A stretch of DNA of 64,000 nt from Bathynomus jamesi (Eukaryota; Arthropoda; Malacostraca; Isopoda; Cirolanidae). The notes beneath the pieces were generated by a model. It saw only the letters and a list, made by a program, of their open reading frames with translations, was not told where the DNA came from and did no database searches. Positions 49,856 through 63,500 of this stretch are shown here, piece after piece. The stretch spans positions 62,001 through 126,000 of the forward strand of contig JAJOZX010009451.1 of assembly GCA_023014485.1 (NCBI GenBank), in the 5' to 3' direction. Position numbers and translations under genes: made by a program. Each line of letters begins with the position of its first letter. The first letter of the stretch is position 1.

Positions 49856-50620
49856 ATGCCTGACGACGCTGGTGCCATCTCCCACTTGAGCGTAAAGCTC
49901 CCCGTCTTCTGGCCGGGTGATCCATTTATTTGGTTCCACCAAGTGGAAACACAATTCAACTTGGGAAGGATCACCGCTAGCAGGACGAAATACGATCATG
50001 TTTTGTCCTCTCTACCAGCGAGCATCATCTCTGAAGTCCGTGACGTCATCGTGTCTACTTCCACGAGTGAGGACCCATACAACGATCTGAAGTCTGCCAT
50101 CCTGTGCCGCACCACTGTCTCCGAGCGTGAGAAAGTACATCAGTTAATCTCAAAAGAAGAACTTGGAGACCGTAAGCCCACTCAAATGCTGAGGGCTATG
50201 CAGTGCGCTCTAGGCGAACGCGCACAAACCTTCGATAAGGACATCTTTAGACAGTTGTTCTTGCAGAAACTTCCTCCATCAGCTCAGCGTGTCTTGGCCA
50301 CTATGGATCCTGCTACTCCAGTTGATAAACTAGCAGAAACTGCCGACAAAGTAGTGGAGATTGACACAGCTCCGGTCAACAACGTGAACACACAATTGGA
50401 ACTGGAGTTGAAAGTGAAAGAGTTAAGTCAACAACTCAACCACGTTTGTTCTCTGCTACAAAATCAACGGCAAAGAAGCCATTCTCGGTCAAGATTTACG
50501 AAGAGGCATCGTTCGAGTTCCGGGAAGATCTGCTTCTACCACTCAAAATTTGGAAGGAAGGCTAGGAAGTGCATCTCCCCTTGCAATTTTTCGTCGGAAA
50601 ACCCCAGCAGCGAGTCCTAA
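49856..50620 (+). CDS. gag: Gag protein, E8
   Basis: Intact 254 aa with Val94. Same domain layout as E2; stop shared with the pol ATG. Confidence 0.93.
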   Translation: MPDDAGAISHLSVKLPVFWPGDPFIWFHQVETQFNLGRITASRTKYDHVLSSLPASIISEVRDVIVSTSTSEDPYNDLKSAILCRTTVSEREKVHQLISKEELGDRKPTQMLRAMQCALGERAQTFDKDIFRQLFLQKLPPSAQRVLATMDPATPVDKLAETADKVVEIDTAPVNNVNTQLELELKVKELSQQLNHVCSLLQNQRQRSHSRSRFTKRHRSSSGKICFYHSKFGRKARKCISPCNFSSENPSSES

Positions 50621-53600
50621 TGGCGTCTAGTACTCGCACTGCCAACCTGTTATTCATAAAGGACAGGAACTCTGGTGTCAATTTCTTGGTTGATACCGGA
50701 GCGTCAGTCAGTGCATTCCCTCAAAAATCTGGTCATACGCACTCGGAATCTCCGCCTCTATACGCTGCTAACGGTTCACGCATACCCACGTACGGTACTC
50801 AGTCGCGTGAACTAAACTTGGGCCTTCACCGATCCTTCAAGTGGATTTTCATCTGTGCTCAAGTGCAGCATCCCATAATCGGCGCTGACTTCCTCCAGCA
50901 TTTCAAACTCCTGGTGGATCTTAACAAGCGACGCTTATGCGACCAGGCCACACTGCTTTCTGTTCTTGCCAAACAGGTTGCCCTTCCGGACGCCTCGAAC
51001 TCTGCACTTTCCCTCGTTCCCCCTAATTCCATGTACCAGTGCCTTTTCCAACGATATCCAGGAATTCTTCAACCTATGCAGATGGGTGATACCATTAAGC
51101 ACACCATTACCCATCACATTACAACAAAAGGTCCCCCTGTGTTTGCAAAACCCAGACGTCTTGCCCCGGACAAACTGAAAGCTGCCAAATCGGAATTCCA
51201 GCTTATGATAGATCTTGGGATAATAAGACCTTCCAAAAGCAGTTGGTCCTCTCCCCTACACCTGGTCCAGAAGAAGTCAGGAGACTGGAGACCATGTGGG
51301 GATTACCGGTTTTTGAATTCGACAACCATCCCGGACCGATATCCGGTACCAAATGTCCAAGACTTTACTTCTCTTCTCCACGGCAAATCTATCTTCAGTA
51401 AAATAGATCTCGTTAAGGCTTTCCACCACATTCCCGTAGAGCCTTCGGATATTCCCAAGACTGCAGTTTGTACACCATTTGGGTTATTCGAATTTGTGAA
51501 GATGCCGTTCGGGCTACGGAATGCTGCGCAAACCTTTCAGAGGTTTATAGATGAGGTCACCAGAGGCTTAGACTTTGTTTATGCCTACATCGATGATTTG
51601 CTTGTGGCCAGCTCAACGGAAGAGGAACATAAGGAACATCTTTCACTCCTCTTTCAACGCTTAGAACAATACGGTGTTACTATTAATGCATCTAAGTGTG
51701 TGTTTGCACAGCCAACCTTGGAATTTCTTGGTCACACGATTTCGCAGCACGGAATTACCCCCCTTCAGGACAAGTGTGAAGTGATAAAAAATTACCCTAT
51801 GCCAAATAATCAGCGTGAGTTACGTCGGTTTCTAGGTTTGGTAAATTATTACCACAAGTTCATTAAAAACTGTGCCAGTGTTCTTGCTCCTCTACACGCT
51901 ATGATCACACACAAACGCAAGGTAACGAAATTGTTATGGTGTAGCGATAGTTTACAGGCGTTCGACAATGCCAAAAATGCTATCAATAGTGCATTGTCTT
52001 TGTCATTTCCTATCAGTGATGCCCCCCTAACTCTGACGGTCGATGCATCAGATGTTGCGATCGGTGGAGTGTTGGAACAAACCATTAACGGTCAACAAGC
52101 ACCCATCGCGTTTTACTCGAAAAAGCTGCAGCCAGCCCAAACGCGTTATAGTGCTTTCGGACGTGAACTTCTTGCTATTTACTTAAACGTGAAGCATTTT
52201 CAACATTTCCTTGAAGGCCGAGAGTTTTGTGTTTTTACCGACCACAAACCTTTGGTCACTGTCTTCAATAAAAACAGCTGTAACCACTCTCCCAGAGTCA
52301 TCAGGCAACTCGATTATATCTCGCAATTTACCACAGATATCCGCCACATCAAAGGTGTCTTGAACACTCCAGCGGATGCACTTTCAAGAATAGAGATTAC
52401 TTCTGTTACCCTCAGCTCTACACTGTGGAATGCTATTGCACAGGATCAAGATAAGGATACGGAACTACAAGACCTGCTCAGAGAAGACTCCACTCACTCA
52501 CTTTCCCTCAAGAAAATGAGTATGCCAGGATTGTCTGTGCCCCTCTATTGCGACGTATCAACAGCTGCTATTCGCCTTTATGTCCCTCCATGTCACAGAC
52601 AAGCAGTCTTCACGGATCTTCATAACCCCTCCCATCCTGGTATCCGTGCTTCGCAACACCTGGTTACCTCTCGCTTTGTTTGGCCCTCGATGCGGAAGGA
52701 TGTCAAACATTGGACCAAAACGTGCCTTGCCTGCCAGCGTGCCAAAGTCCAAAGGCACACCAGGTCCCCCTTTGACGCATTTCCGCCCCCATCCCAGCGA
52801 TTTGAGGTAATTCATGTAGACATTGTTGGCCCTCTTCCAGTGATTCAAGGCCAACGTTATCTGCTCACCTGTCTCGACCGCTTTTCCAGATGGCCTGAAG
52901 CCATCCCACTTTCTGATATCCAAGCGGACACTGTTGCAAGAGCCTTTCTTCATGGATGGGTATCAAGATTTGGATTGCCGACAAAAGTCATCACTGACCA
53001 AGGTCGCCAATTTGAGTCTTCGCTTTGGAAGAAGTTTACCAGCTTGTTGGGTACAGTACATGCGCATACCTGTGCGTATCATCCGCAAGCTAACGGCCTC
53101 GTCGAACGCTTCCATCGCCAGCTGAAGTCATCCCTTATGTGTCACGAAGACTCCCATTGGATGGATAAGCTTCCACTCGTTTTGCTTGGTATTCGCTCTG
53201 CATTTAAGAGTGATCTGAAGACTACAGCGGCTGAACTAGTCTATGGAACAACACTGCGGCTACCAGGTGGCTACTTCACTGCAGGGGATAAGTCATGCGA
53301 TCCTACGGAATTCGCTCAAACACTTTCCTCTCACATGCAGTCCCTTCAGCCTGTTCCCCCTCGATTGACTAGCCAACAGAACATCTTTGTTTCCCCAGCC
53401 CTCCAATCTTGCACCCACGTTTTCGTTCGTGTACCTCTCCCAAAACGGCCTCTCCAATGTCCATATGACGGGCCCTATGAAGTTCTCCGACGTACGCGCA
53501 AATCATTTCTCATCCAGCGCGGTTCCAAGGTCGACAAGGTTTCTATCGATCGTCTTAAGCCTGCGTTTTTGGAATCAACCTTAAGCGAGGTACATGTAGC

Positions 53601-53646
53601 TACCAAAAAGGTCCATGGGAAATCTGTGTCGTTCGGAACTCTTTGA
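50620..53646 (+). CDS. pol: Pol polyprotein, E8
   Basis: Intact 1008 aa, apparently identical to the E7 product (Thr235, YIDD). All protease, RT, RNase H and integrase active-site residues are retained. Confidence 0.97.
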   Translation: MASSTRTANLLFIKDRNSGVNFLVDTGASVSAFPQKSGHTHSESPPLYAANGSRIPTYGTQSRELNLGLHRSFKWIFICAQVQHPIIGADFLQHFKLLVDLNKRRLCDQATLLSVLAKQVALPDASNSALSLVPPNSMYQCLFQRYPGILQPMQMGDTIKHTITHHITTKGPPVFAKPRRLAPDKLKAAKSEFQLMIDLGIIRPSKSSWSSPLHLVQKKSGDWRPCGDYRFLNSTTIPDRYPVPNVQDFTSLLHGKSIFSKIDLVKAFHHIPVEPSDIPKTAVCTPFGLFEFVKMPFGLRNAAQTFQRFIDEVTRGLDFVYAYIDDLLVASSTEEEHKEHLSLLFQRLEQYGVTINASKCVFAQPTLEFLGHTISQHGITPLQDKCEVIKNYPMPNNQRELRRFLGLVNYYHKFIKNCASVLAPLHAMITHKRKVTKLLWCSDSLQAFDNAKNAINSALSLSFPISDAPLTLTVDASDVAIGGVLEQTINGQQAPIAFYSKKLQPAQTRYSAFGRELLAIYLNVKHFQHFLEGREFCVFTDHKPLVTVFNKNSCNHSPRVIRQLDYISQFTTDIRHIKGVLNTPADALSRIEITSVTLSSTLWNAIAQDQDKDTELQDLLREDSTHSLSLKKMSMPGLSVPLYCDVSTAAIRLYVPPCHRQAVFTDLHNPSHPGIRASQHLVTSRFVWPSMRKDVKHWTKTCLACQRAKVQRHTRSPFDAFPPPSQRFEVIHVDIVGPLPVIQGQRYLLTCLDRFSRWPEAIPLSDIQADTVARAFLHGWVSRFGLPTKVITDQGRQFESSLWKKFTSLLGTVHAHTCAYHPQANGLVERFHRQLKSSLMCHEDSHWMDKLPLVLLGIRSAFKSDLKTTAAELVYGTTLRLPGGYFTAGDKSCDPTEFAQTLSSHMQSLQPVPPRLTSQQNIFVSPALQSCTHVFVRVPLPKRPLQCPYDGPYEVLRRTRKSFLIQRGSKVDKVSIDRLKPAFLESTLSEVHVATKKVHGKSVSFGTL

Positions 53647-53657
53647 ACTTCCTCTCT

Positions 53658-53669
53658 GGTGGGGGAGTG
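53658..53669 (+). other. Polypurine tract (E8)
   Basis: GGTGGGGGAGTG abutting the 3' LTR. Confidence 0.75.
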
Positions 53670-54133
53670 TGTAGTGAATACTCTTATTTTAGTTTCAAGT
53701 TAAATGTTAATTTTACCATCTTGAATTTCGGAATAGTATAAATTCATTTTAAATTAGTTACCCCATTATAATTCAATTGTGAACCACATTAATACTAATT
53801 TTATGTATACTATATTATTTTATTGTATGTAAACATAATTAATTATATATCACAATTGTCAGTTAATTATTTATATTCAAATATTTATTTTAATCTAATA
53901 CCATGTCCATTTTACAAATAAACAATAGAAAACCAAGGGTTATATTTTCCACTTTTGGTACTGTCGCAGTTTCGCCTAACGGACTCAATACGGCTAGTGA
54001 GATAATCACTGGTTGGCACTTAACTAGCGGCAGTGCTTATGGCTACATCATCCAGGTTAACCTATACCGGATAGATGCGCTACGGTCCCAAGCCGTAGCT
54101 TGCCTAGGCCAACGACGACGACGTAAACCAACA
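53670..54133 (+). repeat. 3' LTR of E8
   Basis: 464 bp with C at the diagnostic offset. Confidence 0.97.
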
Positions 54134-55518
54134 CTATGATCGACATTTCAGTGAAATTTTACGTCGATTTTTGAATTACTTTGGCATTATATTGTTGAAA
54201 ACAGTAGATAAAGCAGTTTTTTATCAATAGTTTCTTATTCGAATGAAAAATACTGAAAAAGATAAGTTTATGTTTTATCATAAGAAAATTGCACAAAAAG
54301 TGTTCAAAACACGGAGGAAATCACTTTTTGGTACAAAATTTTCATTTCATTAACATCGAATTTTAGTGGTAATTTTGGACGATTTTTGTCTAGTTTTCGA
54401 TATATATTGTACAAAACTATAAACTAAAGCACATTATAGCCAAAAATTACTAATTCCAGGTAATATTTTGAAAAAAATTCAACCGTATAGATGTTAATTT
54501 ATAGTCCCATTTTCATTTCTAAATCTAAAACTAGGCTAAATGATGCGATTTTTAAGCTAAAATTTGCGTAGTATTTAATGTTGGTATATATCATTTCATG
54601 AATTTCATTCACTTTTACAATATTTTAGGGCTATATTAAAGATTGTCTAAAAATTGGATCATAAAACATGGAAAAAATCGACTTTTTCCATTAATTTTTT
54701 GCCTTACTATGATCGACATTTCAGTGAAATTTTACGTCGATTTTTGAATTACTTTGGCATTATATTGTTGAAAACAGTAAGATAAAGCAGTTTTTTATCA
54801 ATAGCTTCTTATTCGAATGAAAAATATTGAGAAAGATAAGTTTATGTTTTATCATAAGAAAATTGCACAAAAAGTGTTCAAAACACGGAGGAAATCACTT
54901 TTTGGTACAAAATTTTCATTTCATTAACATCGAATTTTAGTGGTAATTTTGGACAATTTTTGTCTAGTTTTCGATATATATTGTACAAAACTATAAACTA
55001 AAGCGCATTATAGCCAGAAATTACTAATTCCAGTTAAATATTTTGAAAAAAATTCAACCGTATAGATGTTAATTTATAGTCCCATTGTCATTTCTAAATC
55101 TAAAACTAGGCTAAATGTTGCGATTTTTAAGCTAAAATTTGCGTAGTATTTAATGTTGGTATATATCATTTCATGAATTTCATTCACTTTTACAATATTT
55201 TAGGGCTATATTAAAGATATAAACTATAAACTAAAGCACATTATAGCCAAAAATTACTAATTCCAGTTAAATATTTTGAAAAAAATTCAACCGTATAGAT
55301 GTTAATTTATAGTCCCATTTTCATTTCTAAATCTAAAAATAGGCTAAATGATCCGATTTTTAAGCTAAAATTTGTGTAGTATTTAATGTTGGTATATATC
55401 ATTTCACGAATTTCATTCACTTTTACAATATTTTAGGGCTACATTAAAGATTGTCTAAAAATTGGATCTTAAAACATGGAAAAAATCGACTTTTTCCAGG
55501 AATTTTTTGCCTTACTAT
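54134..55518. repeat. Satellite array, block S9
   Basis: 1385 bp, a 573-bp monomer and an 808-bp monomer (junctions 54134, 54707, 55515). Nearly the same as S8, with an unoccupied ACTT site at 54897-54900. No gene seen. Confidence 0.96.
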
Positions 55519-55982
55519 TGTAGTGAATACTCTTATTTTAGTTTCAAGTTAAATGTTAATTTTACCATCTTGAATTTCGGAATAGTATAAATTCATTTTA
55601 AATTAGTTACCCCATTATAATTCAATTGTGAACCACATTAATACTAATTTTATGTATACTATATTATTTTATTGTATGTAAACATAATTAATTATATATC
55701 ACAATTGTCAGTTAATTATTTATATTCAAATATTTATTTTAATCTAATACCATGTCCATTTTACAAATAAACAATAGAAAACCAAGGGTTATATTTTCCA
55801 CTTTTGGTACTGTCGCAGTTTCGCCTAACGGACTCAATACGGCTAGTGAGATAATCACTGGTTGGCACTTAACTAGCGGCAGTGCTTATGGCTACATCAT
55901 CCAGGTTAACCTATACCGGATAGATGCGCTACGGTCCCAAGCCGTAGCTTGCCTAGGTCAACGACGACGACGTAAACCAACA
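55519..55982 (+). repeat. 5' LTR of E9
   Basis: 464 bp with T at the diagnostic offset. Confidence 0.97.
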
Positions 55983-55984
55983 AT

Positions 55985-55995
55985 TGGTGACCCCG
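55985..55995 (+). other. Primer-binding site, tRNA-Trp type (E9)
   Basis: TGGTGACCCCG two bases after the LTR. Confidence 0.8.
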
Positions 55996-56017
55996 GAGCT
56001 GGATTACCCCTTTTACC

Positions 56018-56156
56018 CGAATGACTAGGACTAGACTGTAATGTCGTTCGTGCCCATCACCCCCTTCACCCGAACGACTAGGACTAGACTGTAACGTCGT
56101 TCGTGCCCATCACCCCCTTCACCCGAGCGACTAGGACCAGACTGTAATGTCGCTCG
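56018..56156 (+). repeat. Leader hairpin array, three units (E9)
   Basis: Units at 56018, 56071 and 56124, with the same arm series as E8. Confidence 0.86.
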
Positions 56157-56269
56157 TGCCCTCTGCCCCTCACCCCTGCCCGTGCGCTCTGTGCCTGCGC
56201 TCGTCTCAACCTCCACTCCTTCGTTGGTAACCTGTCGTCTTGCTTGTACGTCAGCAAGCATAGGAGAAG

Positions 56270-57034
56270 ATGCCTGACGACGCTGGTGCCATCTCCCACT
56301 TGAGCGTAAAGCTCCCCGTCTTCTGGCCGGGTGATCCATTTATTTGGTTCCACCAAGTGGAAACACAATTCAACTTGGGAAGGATCACCGCTAGCAGGAC
56401 GAAATACGATCATGTTTTGTCCTCTCTACCAGCGAGCATCATCTCTGAAGTCCGTGACGTCATCGTGTCTACTTCCACGAGTGAGGACCCATACAACGAT
56501 CTGAAGTCTGCCATCCTGTGCCGCACCACTGTCTCCGAGCGTGAGAAACTACATCAGTTAATCTCAAAAGAAGAACTTGGAGACCGTAAGCCCACTCAAA
56601 TGCTGAGGGCTATGCAGTGCGCTCTAGGCGAACGCGCACAAACCTTCGATAAGGACATCTTTAGACAGTTGTTCTTGCAGAAACTTCCTCCATCAGCTCA
56701 GCGTGTCTTGGCCACTATGGATCCTGCTACTCCAGTTGATAAACTAGCAGAAACTGCCGACAAAGTAGTGGAGATTGACACAGCTCCGGTCAACAACGTG
56801 AACACACAATTGGAACTGGAGTTGAAAGTGAAAGAGTTAAGTCAACAACTCAACCACGTTTGTTCTCTGCTACAAAATCAACGGCAAAGAAGCCATTCTC
56901 GGTCAAGATTTACGAAGAGGCATCGTTCGAGTTCCGGGAAGATCTGCTTCTACCACTCAAAATTTGGAAGGAAGGCTAGGAAGTGCATCTCCCCTTGCAA
57001 TTTTTCGTCGGAAAACCCCAGCAGCGAGTCCTAA
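56270..57034 (+). CDS. gag: Gag protein, E9
   Basis: Intact 254 aa with Leu94 (CTA codon), the state also seen in type I E1 and in E6. Other features as in E2. Confidence 0.93.
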   Translation: MPDDAGAISHLSVKLPVFWPGDPFIWFHQVETQFNLGRITASRTKYDHVLSSLPASIISEVRDVIVSTSTSEDPYNDLKSAILCRTTVSEREKLHQLISKEELGDRKPTQMLRAMQCALGERAQTFDKDIFRQLFLQKLPPSAQRVLATMDPATPVDKLAETADKVVEIDTAPVNNVNTQLELELKVKELSQQLNHVCSLLQNQRQRSHSRSRFTKRHRSSSGKICFYHSKFGRKARKCISPCNFSSENPSSES

Positions 57035-60000
57035 TGGCGTCTAGTACTCGCACTGCCAACCTGTTATTCATAAAGGACAGGAACTCTGGTGTCAATTTCT
57101 TGGTTGATACCGGAGCGTCAGTCAGTGCATTCCCTCAAAAATCTGGTCATACGCACTCGGAATCTCCGCCTCTATACGCTGCTAACGGTTCACGCATACC
57201 CACGTACGGTACTCAGTCGCGTGAACTAAACTTGGGCCTTCACCGATCCTTCAAGTGGATTTTCATCTGTGCTCAAGTGCAGCATCCCATAATCGGCGCT
57301 GACTTCCTCCAGCATTTCAAACTCCTGGTGGATCTTAACAAGCGACGCTTATGCGACCAGGCCACACTGCTTTCTGTTCTTGCCAAACAGGTTGCCCTTC
57401 CGGACGCCTCGAACTCTGCACTTTCCCTCGTTCCCCCTAATTCCATGTACCAGTGCCTTTTCCAACGATATCCAGGAATTCTTCAACCTATGCAGATGGG
57501 TGATACCATTAAGCACACCATTACCCATCACATTACAACAAAAGGTCCCCCTGTGTTTGCAAAACCCAGACGTCTTGCCCCGGACAAACTGAAAGCTGCC
57601 AAATCGGAATTCCAGCTTATGATAGATCTTGGGATAATAAGACCTTCCAAAAGCAGTTGGTCCTCTCCCCTACACCTGGTCCAGAAGAAGTCAGGAGACT
57701 GGAGACCATGTGGGGATTACCGGTTTTTGAATTCGACAACCATCCCGGACCGATATCCGGTACCAAATGTCCAAGACTTTACTTCTCTTCTCCACGGCAA
57801 ATCTATCTTCAGTAAAATAGATCTCGTTAAGGCTTTCCACCACATTCCCGTAGAGCCTTCGGATATTCCCAAGACTGCAGTTTGTACACCATTTGGGTTA
57901 TTCGAATTTGTGAAGATGCCGTTCGGGCTACGGAATGCTGCGCAAACCTTTCAGAGGTTTATAGATGAGGTCACCAGAGGCTTAGACTTTGTTTATGCCT
58001 ACATCGATGATTTGCTTGTGGCCAGCTCAACGGAAGAGGAACATAAGGAACATCTTTCACTCCTCTTTCAACGCTTAGAACAATACGGTGTTACTATTAA
58101 TGCATCTAAGTGTGTGTTTGCACAGCCAACCTTGGAATTTCTTGGTCACACGATTTCGCAGCACGGAATTACCCCCCTTCAGGACAAGTGTGAAGTGATA
58201 AAAAATTACCCTATGCCAAATAATCAGCGTGAGTTACGTCGGTTTCTAGGTTTGGTAAATTATTACCACAAGTTCATTAAAAACTGTGCCAGTGTTCTTG
58301 CTCCTCTACACGCTATGATCACACACAAACGCAAGGTAACGAAATTGTTATGGTGTAGCGATAGTTTACAGGCGTTCGACAATGCCAAAAATGCTATCAA
58401 TAGTGCATTGTCTTTGTCATTTCCTATCAGTGATGCCCCCCTAACTCTGACGGTCGATGCATCAGATGTTGCGATCGGTGGAGTGTTGGAACAAACCATT
58501 AACGGTCAACAAGCACCCATCGCGTTTTACTCGAAAAAGCTGCAGCCAGCCCAAACGCGTTATAGTGCTTTCGGACGTGAACTTCTTGCTATTTACTTAA
58601 ACGTGAAGCATTTTCAACATTTCCTTGAAGGCCGAGAGTTTTGTGTTTTTACCGACCACAAACCTTTGGTCACTGTCTTCAATAAAAACAGCTGTAACCA
58701 CTCTCCCAGAGTCATCAGGCAACTCGATTATATCTCGCAATTTACCACAGATATCCGCCACATCAAAGGTGTCTTGAACACTCCAGCGGATGCACTTTCA
58801 AGAATAGAGATTACTTCTGTTACCCTCAGCTCTACACTGTGGAATGCTATTGCACAGGATCAAGATAAGGATACGGAACTACAAGACCTGCTCAGAGAAG
58901 ACTCCACTCACTCACTTTCCCTCAAGAAAATGAGTATGCCAGGATTGTCTGTGCCCCTCTATTGCGACGTATCAACAGCTGCTATTCGCCTTTATGTCCC
59001 TCCATGTCACAGACAAGCAGTCTTCACGGATCTTCATAACCCCTCCCATCCTGGTATCCGTGCTTCGCAACACCTGGTTACCTCTCGCTTTGTTTGGCCC
59101 TCGATGCGGAAGGATGTCAAACATTGGACCAAAACGTGCCTTGCCTGCCAGCGTGCCAAAGTCCAAAGGCACACCAGGTCCCCCTTTGACGCATTTCCGC
59201 CCCCATCCCAGCGATTTGAGGTAATTCATGTAGACATTGTTGGCCCTCTTCCAGTGATTCAAGGCCAACGTTATCTGCTCACCTGTCTCGACCGCTTTTC
59301 CAGATGGCCTGAAGCCATCCCACTTTCTGATATCCAAGCGGACACTGTTGCAAGAGCCTTTCTTCATGGATGGGTATCAAGATTTGGATTGCCGACAAAA
59401 GTCATCACTGACCAAGGTCGCCAATTTGAGTCTTCGCTTTGGAAGAAGTTTACCAGCTTGTTGGGTACAGTACATGCGCATACCTGTGCGTATCATCCGC
59501 AAGCTAACGGCCTCGTCGAACGCTTCCATCGCCAGCTGAAGTCATCCCTTATGTGTCACGAAGACTCCCATTGGATGGATAAGCTTCCACTCGTTTTGCT
59601 TGGTATTCGCTCTGCATTTAAGAGTGATCTGAAGACTACAGCGGCTGAACTAGTCTATGGAACAACACTGCGGCTACCAGGTGGCTACTTCACTGCAGGG
59701 GATAAGTCATGCGATCCTACGGAATTCGCTCAAACACTTTCCTCTCACATGCAGTCCCTTCAGCCTGTTCCCCCTCGATTGACTAGCCAACAGAACATCT
59801 TTGTTTCCCCAGCCCTCCAATCTTGCACCCACGTTTTCGTTCGTGTACCTCTCCCAAAACGGCCTCTCCAATGTCCATATGACGGGCCCTATGAAGTTCT
59901 CCGACGTACGCGCAAATCATTTCTCATCCAGCGCGGTTCCAAGGTCGACAAGGTTTCTATCGATCGTCTTAAGCCTGCGTTTTTGGAATCAACCTTAAGC

Positions 60001-60060
60001 GAGGTACATGTAGCTACCAAAAAGGTCCATGGGAAATCTGTGTCGTTCGGAACTCTTTGA
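57034..60060 (+). CDS. pol: Pol polyprotein, E9
   Basis: Intact 1008 aa with Thr235. Complete protease, RT, RNase H and integrase with GPY/F. No difference from E7 and E8 noticed. Confidence 0.97.
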   Translation: MASSTRTANLLFIKDRNSGVNFLVDTGASVSAFPQKSGHTHSESPPLYAANGSRIPTYGTQSRELNLGLHRSFKWIFICAQVQHPIIGADFLQHFKLLVDLNKRRLCDQATLLSVLAKQVALPDASNSALSLVPPNSMYQCLFQRYPGILQPMQMGDTIKHTITHHITTKGPPVFAKPRRLAPDKLKAAKSEFQLMIDLGIIRPSKSSWSSPLHLVQKKSGDWRPCGDYRFLNSTTIPDRYPVPNVQDFTSLLHGKSIFSKIDLVKAFHHIPVEPSDIPKTAVCTPFGLFEFVKMPFGLRNAAQTFQRFIDEVTRGLDFVYAYIDDLLVASSTEEEHKEHLSLLFQRLEQYGVTINASKCVFAQPTLEFLGHTISQHGITPLQDKCEVIKNYPMPNNQRELRRFLGLVNYYHKFIKNCASVLAPLHAMITHKRKVTKLLWCSDSLQAFDNAKNAINSALSLSFPISDAPLTLTVDASDVAIGGVLEQTINGQQAPIAFYSKKLQPAQTRYSAFGRELLAIYLNVKHFQHFLEGREFCVFTDHKPLVTVFNKNSCNHSPRVIRQLDYISQFTTDIRHIKGVLNTPADALSRIEITSVTLSSTLWNAIAQDQDKDTELQDLLREDSTHSLSLKKMSMPGLSVPLYCDVSTAAIRLYVPPCHRQAVFTDLHNPSHPGIRASQHLVTSRFVWPSMRKDVKHWTKTCLACQRAKVQRHTRSPFDAFPPPSQRFEVIHVDIVGPLPVIQGQRYLLTCLDRFSRWPEAIPLSDIQADTVARAFLHGWVSRFGLPTKVITDQGRQFESSLWKKFTSLLGTVHAHTCAYHPQANGLVERFHRQLKSSLMCHEDSHWMDKLPLVLLGIRSAFKSDLKTTAAELVYGTTLRLPGGYFTAGDKSCDPTEFAQTLSSHMQSLQPVPPRLTSQQNIFVSPALQSCTHVFVRVPLPKRPLQCPYDGPYEVLRRTRKSFLIQRGSKVDKVSIDRLKPAFLESTLSEVHVATKKVHGKSVSFGTL

Positions 60061-60071
60061 ACTTCCTCTCT

Positions 60072-60083
60072 GGTGGGGGAGTG
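60072..60083 (+). other. Polypurine tract (E9)
   Basis: GGTGGGGGAGTG abutting the 3' LTR. Confidence 0.75.
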
Positions 60084-60547
60084 TGTAGTGAATACTCTTA
60101 TTTTAGTTTCAAGTTAAATGTTAATTTTACCATCTTGAATTTCGGAATAGTATAAATTCATTTTAAATTAGTTACCCCATTATAATTCAATTGTGAACCA
60201 CATTAATACTAATTTTATGTATACTATATTATTTTATTGTATGTAAACATAATTAATTATATATCACAATTGTCAGTTAATTATTTATATTCAAATATTT
60301 ATTTTAATCTAATACCATGTCCATTTTACAAATAAACAATAGAAAACCAAGGGTTATATTTTCCACTTTTGGTACTGTCGCAGTTTCGCCTAACGGACTC
60401 AATACGGCTAGTGAGATAATCACTGGTTGGCACTTAACTAGCGGCAGTGCTTATGGCTACATCATCCAGGTTAACCTATACCGGATAGATGCGCTACGGT
60501 CCCAAGCCGTAGCTTGCCTAGGCCAACGACGACGACGTAAACCAACA
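60084..60547 (+). repeat. 3' LTR of E9
   Basis: 464 bp with C at the diagnostic offset. Confidence 0.97.
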
Positions 60548-63500
60548 CTATGATCGACATTTCAGTGAAATTTTACGTCGATTTTTGAATTACTTTGGCA
60601 TTATATTGTTGAAAACAGTAGATAAAGCAGTTTTTTATCAATAGTTTCTTATTCGAATGAAAAATACTGAAAAAGATAAGTTTATGTTTTATCATAAGAA
60701 AATTGCACAAAAAGTGTTCAAAACACGGAGGAAATCACTTTTTGGTACAAAATTTTCATTTCATTAACATCGAATTTTAGTGGTAATTTTGGACGATTTT
60801 TGTCTAGTTTTCGATATATATTGTACAAAACTATAAACTAAAGCACATTATAGCCAAAAATTACTAATTCCAGGTAATATTTTGAAAAAAATTCAACCGT
60901 ATAGATGTTAATTTATAGTCCCATTTTCATTTCTAAATCTAAAACTAGGCTAAATGATGCGATTTTTAAGCTAAAATTTGCGTAGTATTTAATGTTGGTA
61001 TATATCATTTCATGAATTTCATTCACTTTTACAATATTTTAGGGCTATATTAAAGATTGTCTAAAAATTGGATCATAAAACATGGAAAAAATCGACTTTT
61101 TCCATTAATTTTTTGCCTTACTATGATCGACATTTCAGTGAAATTTTACGTCGATTTTTGAATTACTTTGGCATTATATTGTTGAAAACAGTAAGATAAA
61201 GCAGTTTTTTATCAATAGCTTCTTATTCGAATGAAAAATATTGAGAAAGATAAGTTTATGTTTTATCTAAGAAAATTGCACAAAAAGTTCAAAACACGGA
61301 GAAAATCACTTTTTGGTACAAAATTTTCATTTCATTAACATCGAATTTTAGTGAAATTTTGGACGATTTTTGTCTAGTTTTCGATATATATTGTACAAAA
61401 CTATAAACTAAAGCACATTATAGCCAGAAATTACTAATTCCAGTTAAATATTTTGAAAAAAATTCAACCGTATAGATGTTAATTTATAGTCCCATTTCAT
61501 TTCTAAATCTAAAACTAGGCTAAATGTTGCGATTTTTAAGCTAAAATTTGCGTAGTATTTAATGTTGGTATATATCATTTCATGAATTTCATTCACTTTT
61601 ACAATATTAGGGCTATATTAAAGATATAAACTATAAACTAAAGCACATTATAGCCAAAAATTACTAATTCCAGTTAAATATTTTGAAAAAAATTCAACCG
61701 TATAGATGTTAATTTATAGTCCCATTTTCATTTCTAAATCTAAAAATAGGCTAAATGATCCGATTTTTAAGCTAAAATTTGCGTAGTATTTAATGTTGGT
61801 ATATATCATTTCACGAATTTCATTCACTTTTACAATATTTTAGGGCTACATTAAAGATTGTCTAAAAATTGGATCTTAAAACATGGAAAAAATCGACTTT
61901 TTCCAGTAATTTTTTGCCTTACTATGATCGACATTTCAGTGAAATTTTACGTCGATTTTGAATTACTTTGGCATTATATTGTTGAAAACATAAGATAAAG
62001 CAGTTTTTTATCAAAACTTCTTATTCGAATGAAAAATACTGAAAAAGATAAGTTCAAGTTTTATCATAAGAAAAATTGCACAAAAAGTGCTCAAAACACG
62101 GAGAAAATCACTTTTTAGTACAAAAATTTTCATTTCATTAACATCGAATTTTAGTGAAATGTTTTGACGATTTTTGTCTAGTTTTCGATATATATTGTAC
62201 AAAACTATAAACTAAAGCACATTATAGCCAAAAATTACTAATTCCAGTTAAATATTTTGAAAAAAATTCAACCGTATAGATGTTAATTTATAGTCCCCAT
62301 TTTCATTTCTAAATCTAAAACTAGGCTAAATGATGCGATTTTTAAGCTAAAATTTGCGTAGTATTAATGTTGGTATATATCATTTCATGAATTTCATTCA
62401 CTTTTACAATATTTTAGGGCTATATTAAGATTGTCTAAAAATGGATCATAAAACATGGAAAAAAATCGACTTTTTCCATTAATTTTTTGCCTTACTATGA
62501 TCGACATTTCAGTGAAATTTTACGTCGATTTTGGAATTTACTTTGGCATTATTGTTGTCAAAACAGTAGATAAAGCAGTTTTTTATCAATAGCTTCTTAT
62601 TCGAATGAAAAATATTGAGAAAGATAAGTTTATGTTTTATCATAAGAAAATTGCACAAAAAGTGTTCAAAACACGGAGGAAACACTTTTTGGTACAAAAT
62701 TTTCATTTCATTAACATCGAATTTAGTGGTAATTTGGACAATTTTTGTCTAGTTTTCGATATATAGCTGTACAAAAACTATAAACTAAAGCGCATTATAG
62801 CCAGAAATTACTAATTCAGTTAAATATTTTGAAAAAAATTCAACCGTATAGATGTTAATTTATAGTCCCATGTCATTTCTAAATCTAAAACTAGCTAAAT
62901 GTTGCGATTTTTAAGCTAAAATTGCGTAGTATTTAATGTTGGTATATATCATTTCATGAATTCATTCACTTTTACAATTTTAGGGCTATTAAAGATATAA
63001 ACTATAAACTAAAGCACATTATAGCCAAAAATTACTAATTCCAGTTAAATATTTGAAAAAAAATTCAACCGTATAGATGTTAATTTATAGTCCCATTTCA
63101 TTTCTAAATCTAAAAATAGGCTAAATGATGCGATTTTTAAGCTAAAATTTGCGTAGTATTTAATGTTGGTATATATCATTTCATGAATTCATTCACTTTT
63201 ACAATATTTTAGTGCTATATTAAAGATTGTCTAAAAATTGGATCATAAAACATGGAAAAAATCGACTTTTTCCATTAATTTTTTGCCTTACTATGATCGA
63301 CATTTCAGTGAAATTTTACGTCGATTTTGAATTACTTTGGCATTATATTGTTGAAAACATTAAGATAAAGCAGTTTTTATCAATAGCTTCTTATTCGAAT
63401 GAAAATATTGAGAAAGATAAGTTTATGTTTTATCATAAGAAAATTGCACAAAAAGTGTTCAAAACACGGAGGAAATCACTTTTTGGTACAAAATTTTCAT

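Larger units (their letters stand above)
49105..54133 (+). mobile_element. LTR retrotransposon E8 (type II, intact)
   Basis: 5029 bp, CTAT on both sides (49101-49104 and 54134-54137), with open gag and pol and three undamaged leader hairpins. Same length as E9. Confidence 0.98.
55519..60547 (+). mobile_element. LTR retrotransposon E9 (type II, intact)
   Basis: 5029 bp, CTAT on both sides (55515-55518 and 60548-60551), with open gag and pol. Last element in the window. Gag Leu94 links it to E6 rather than to its neighbour E8. Confidence 0.98.
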
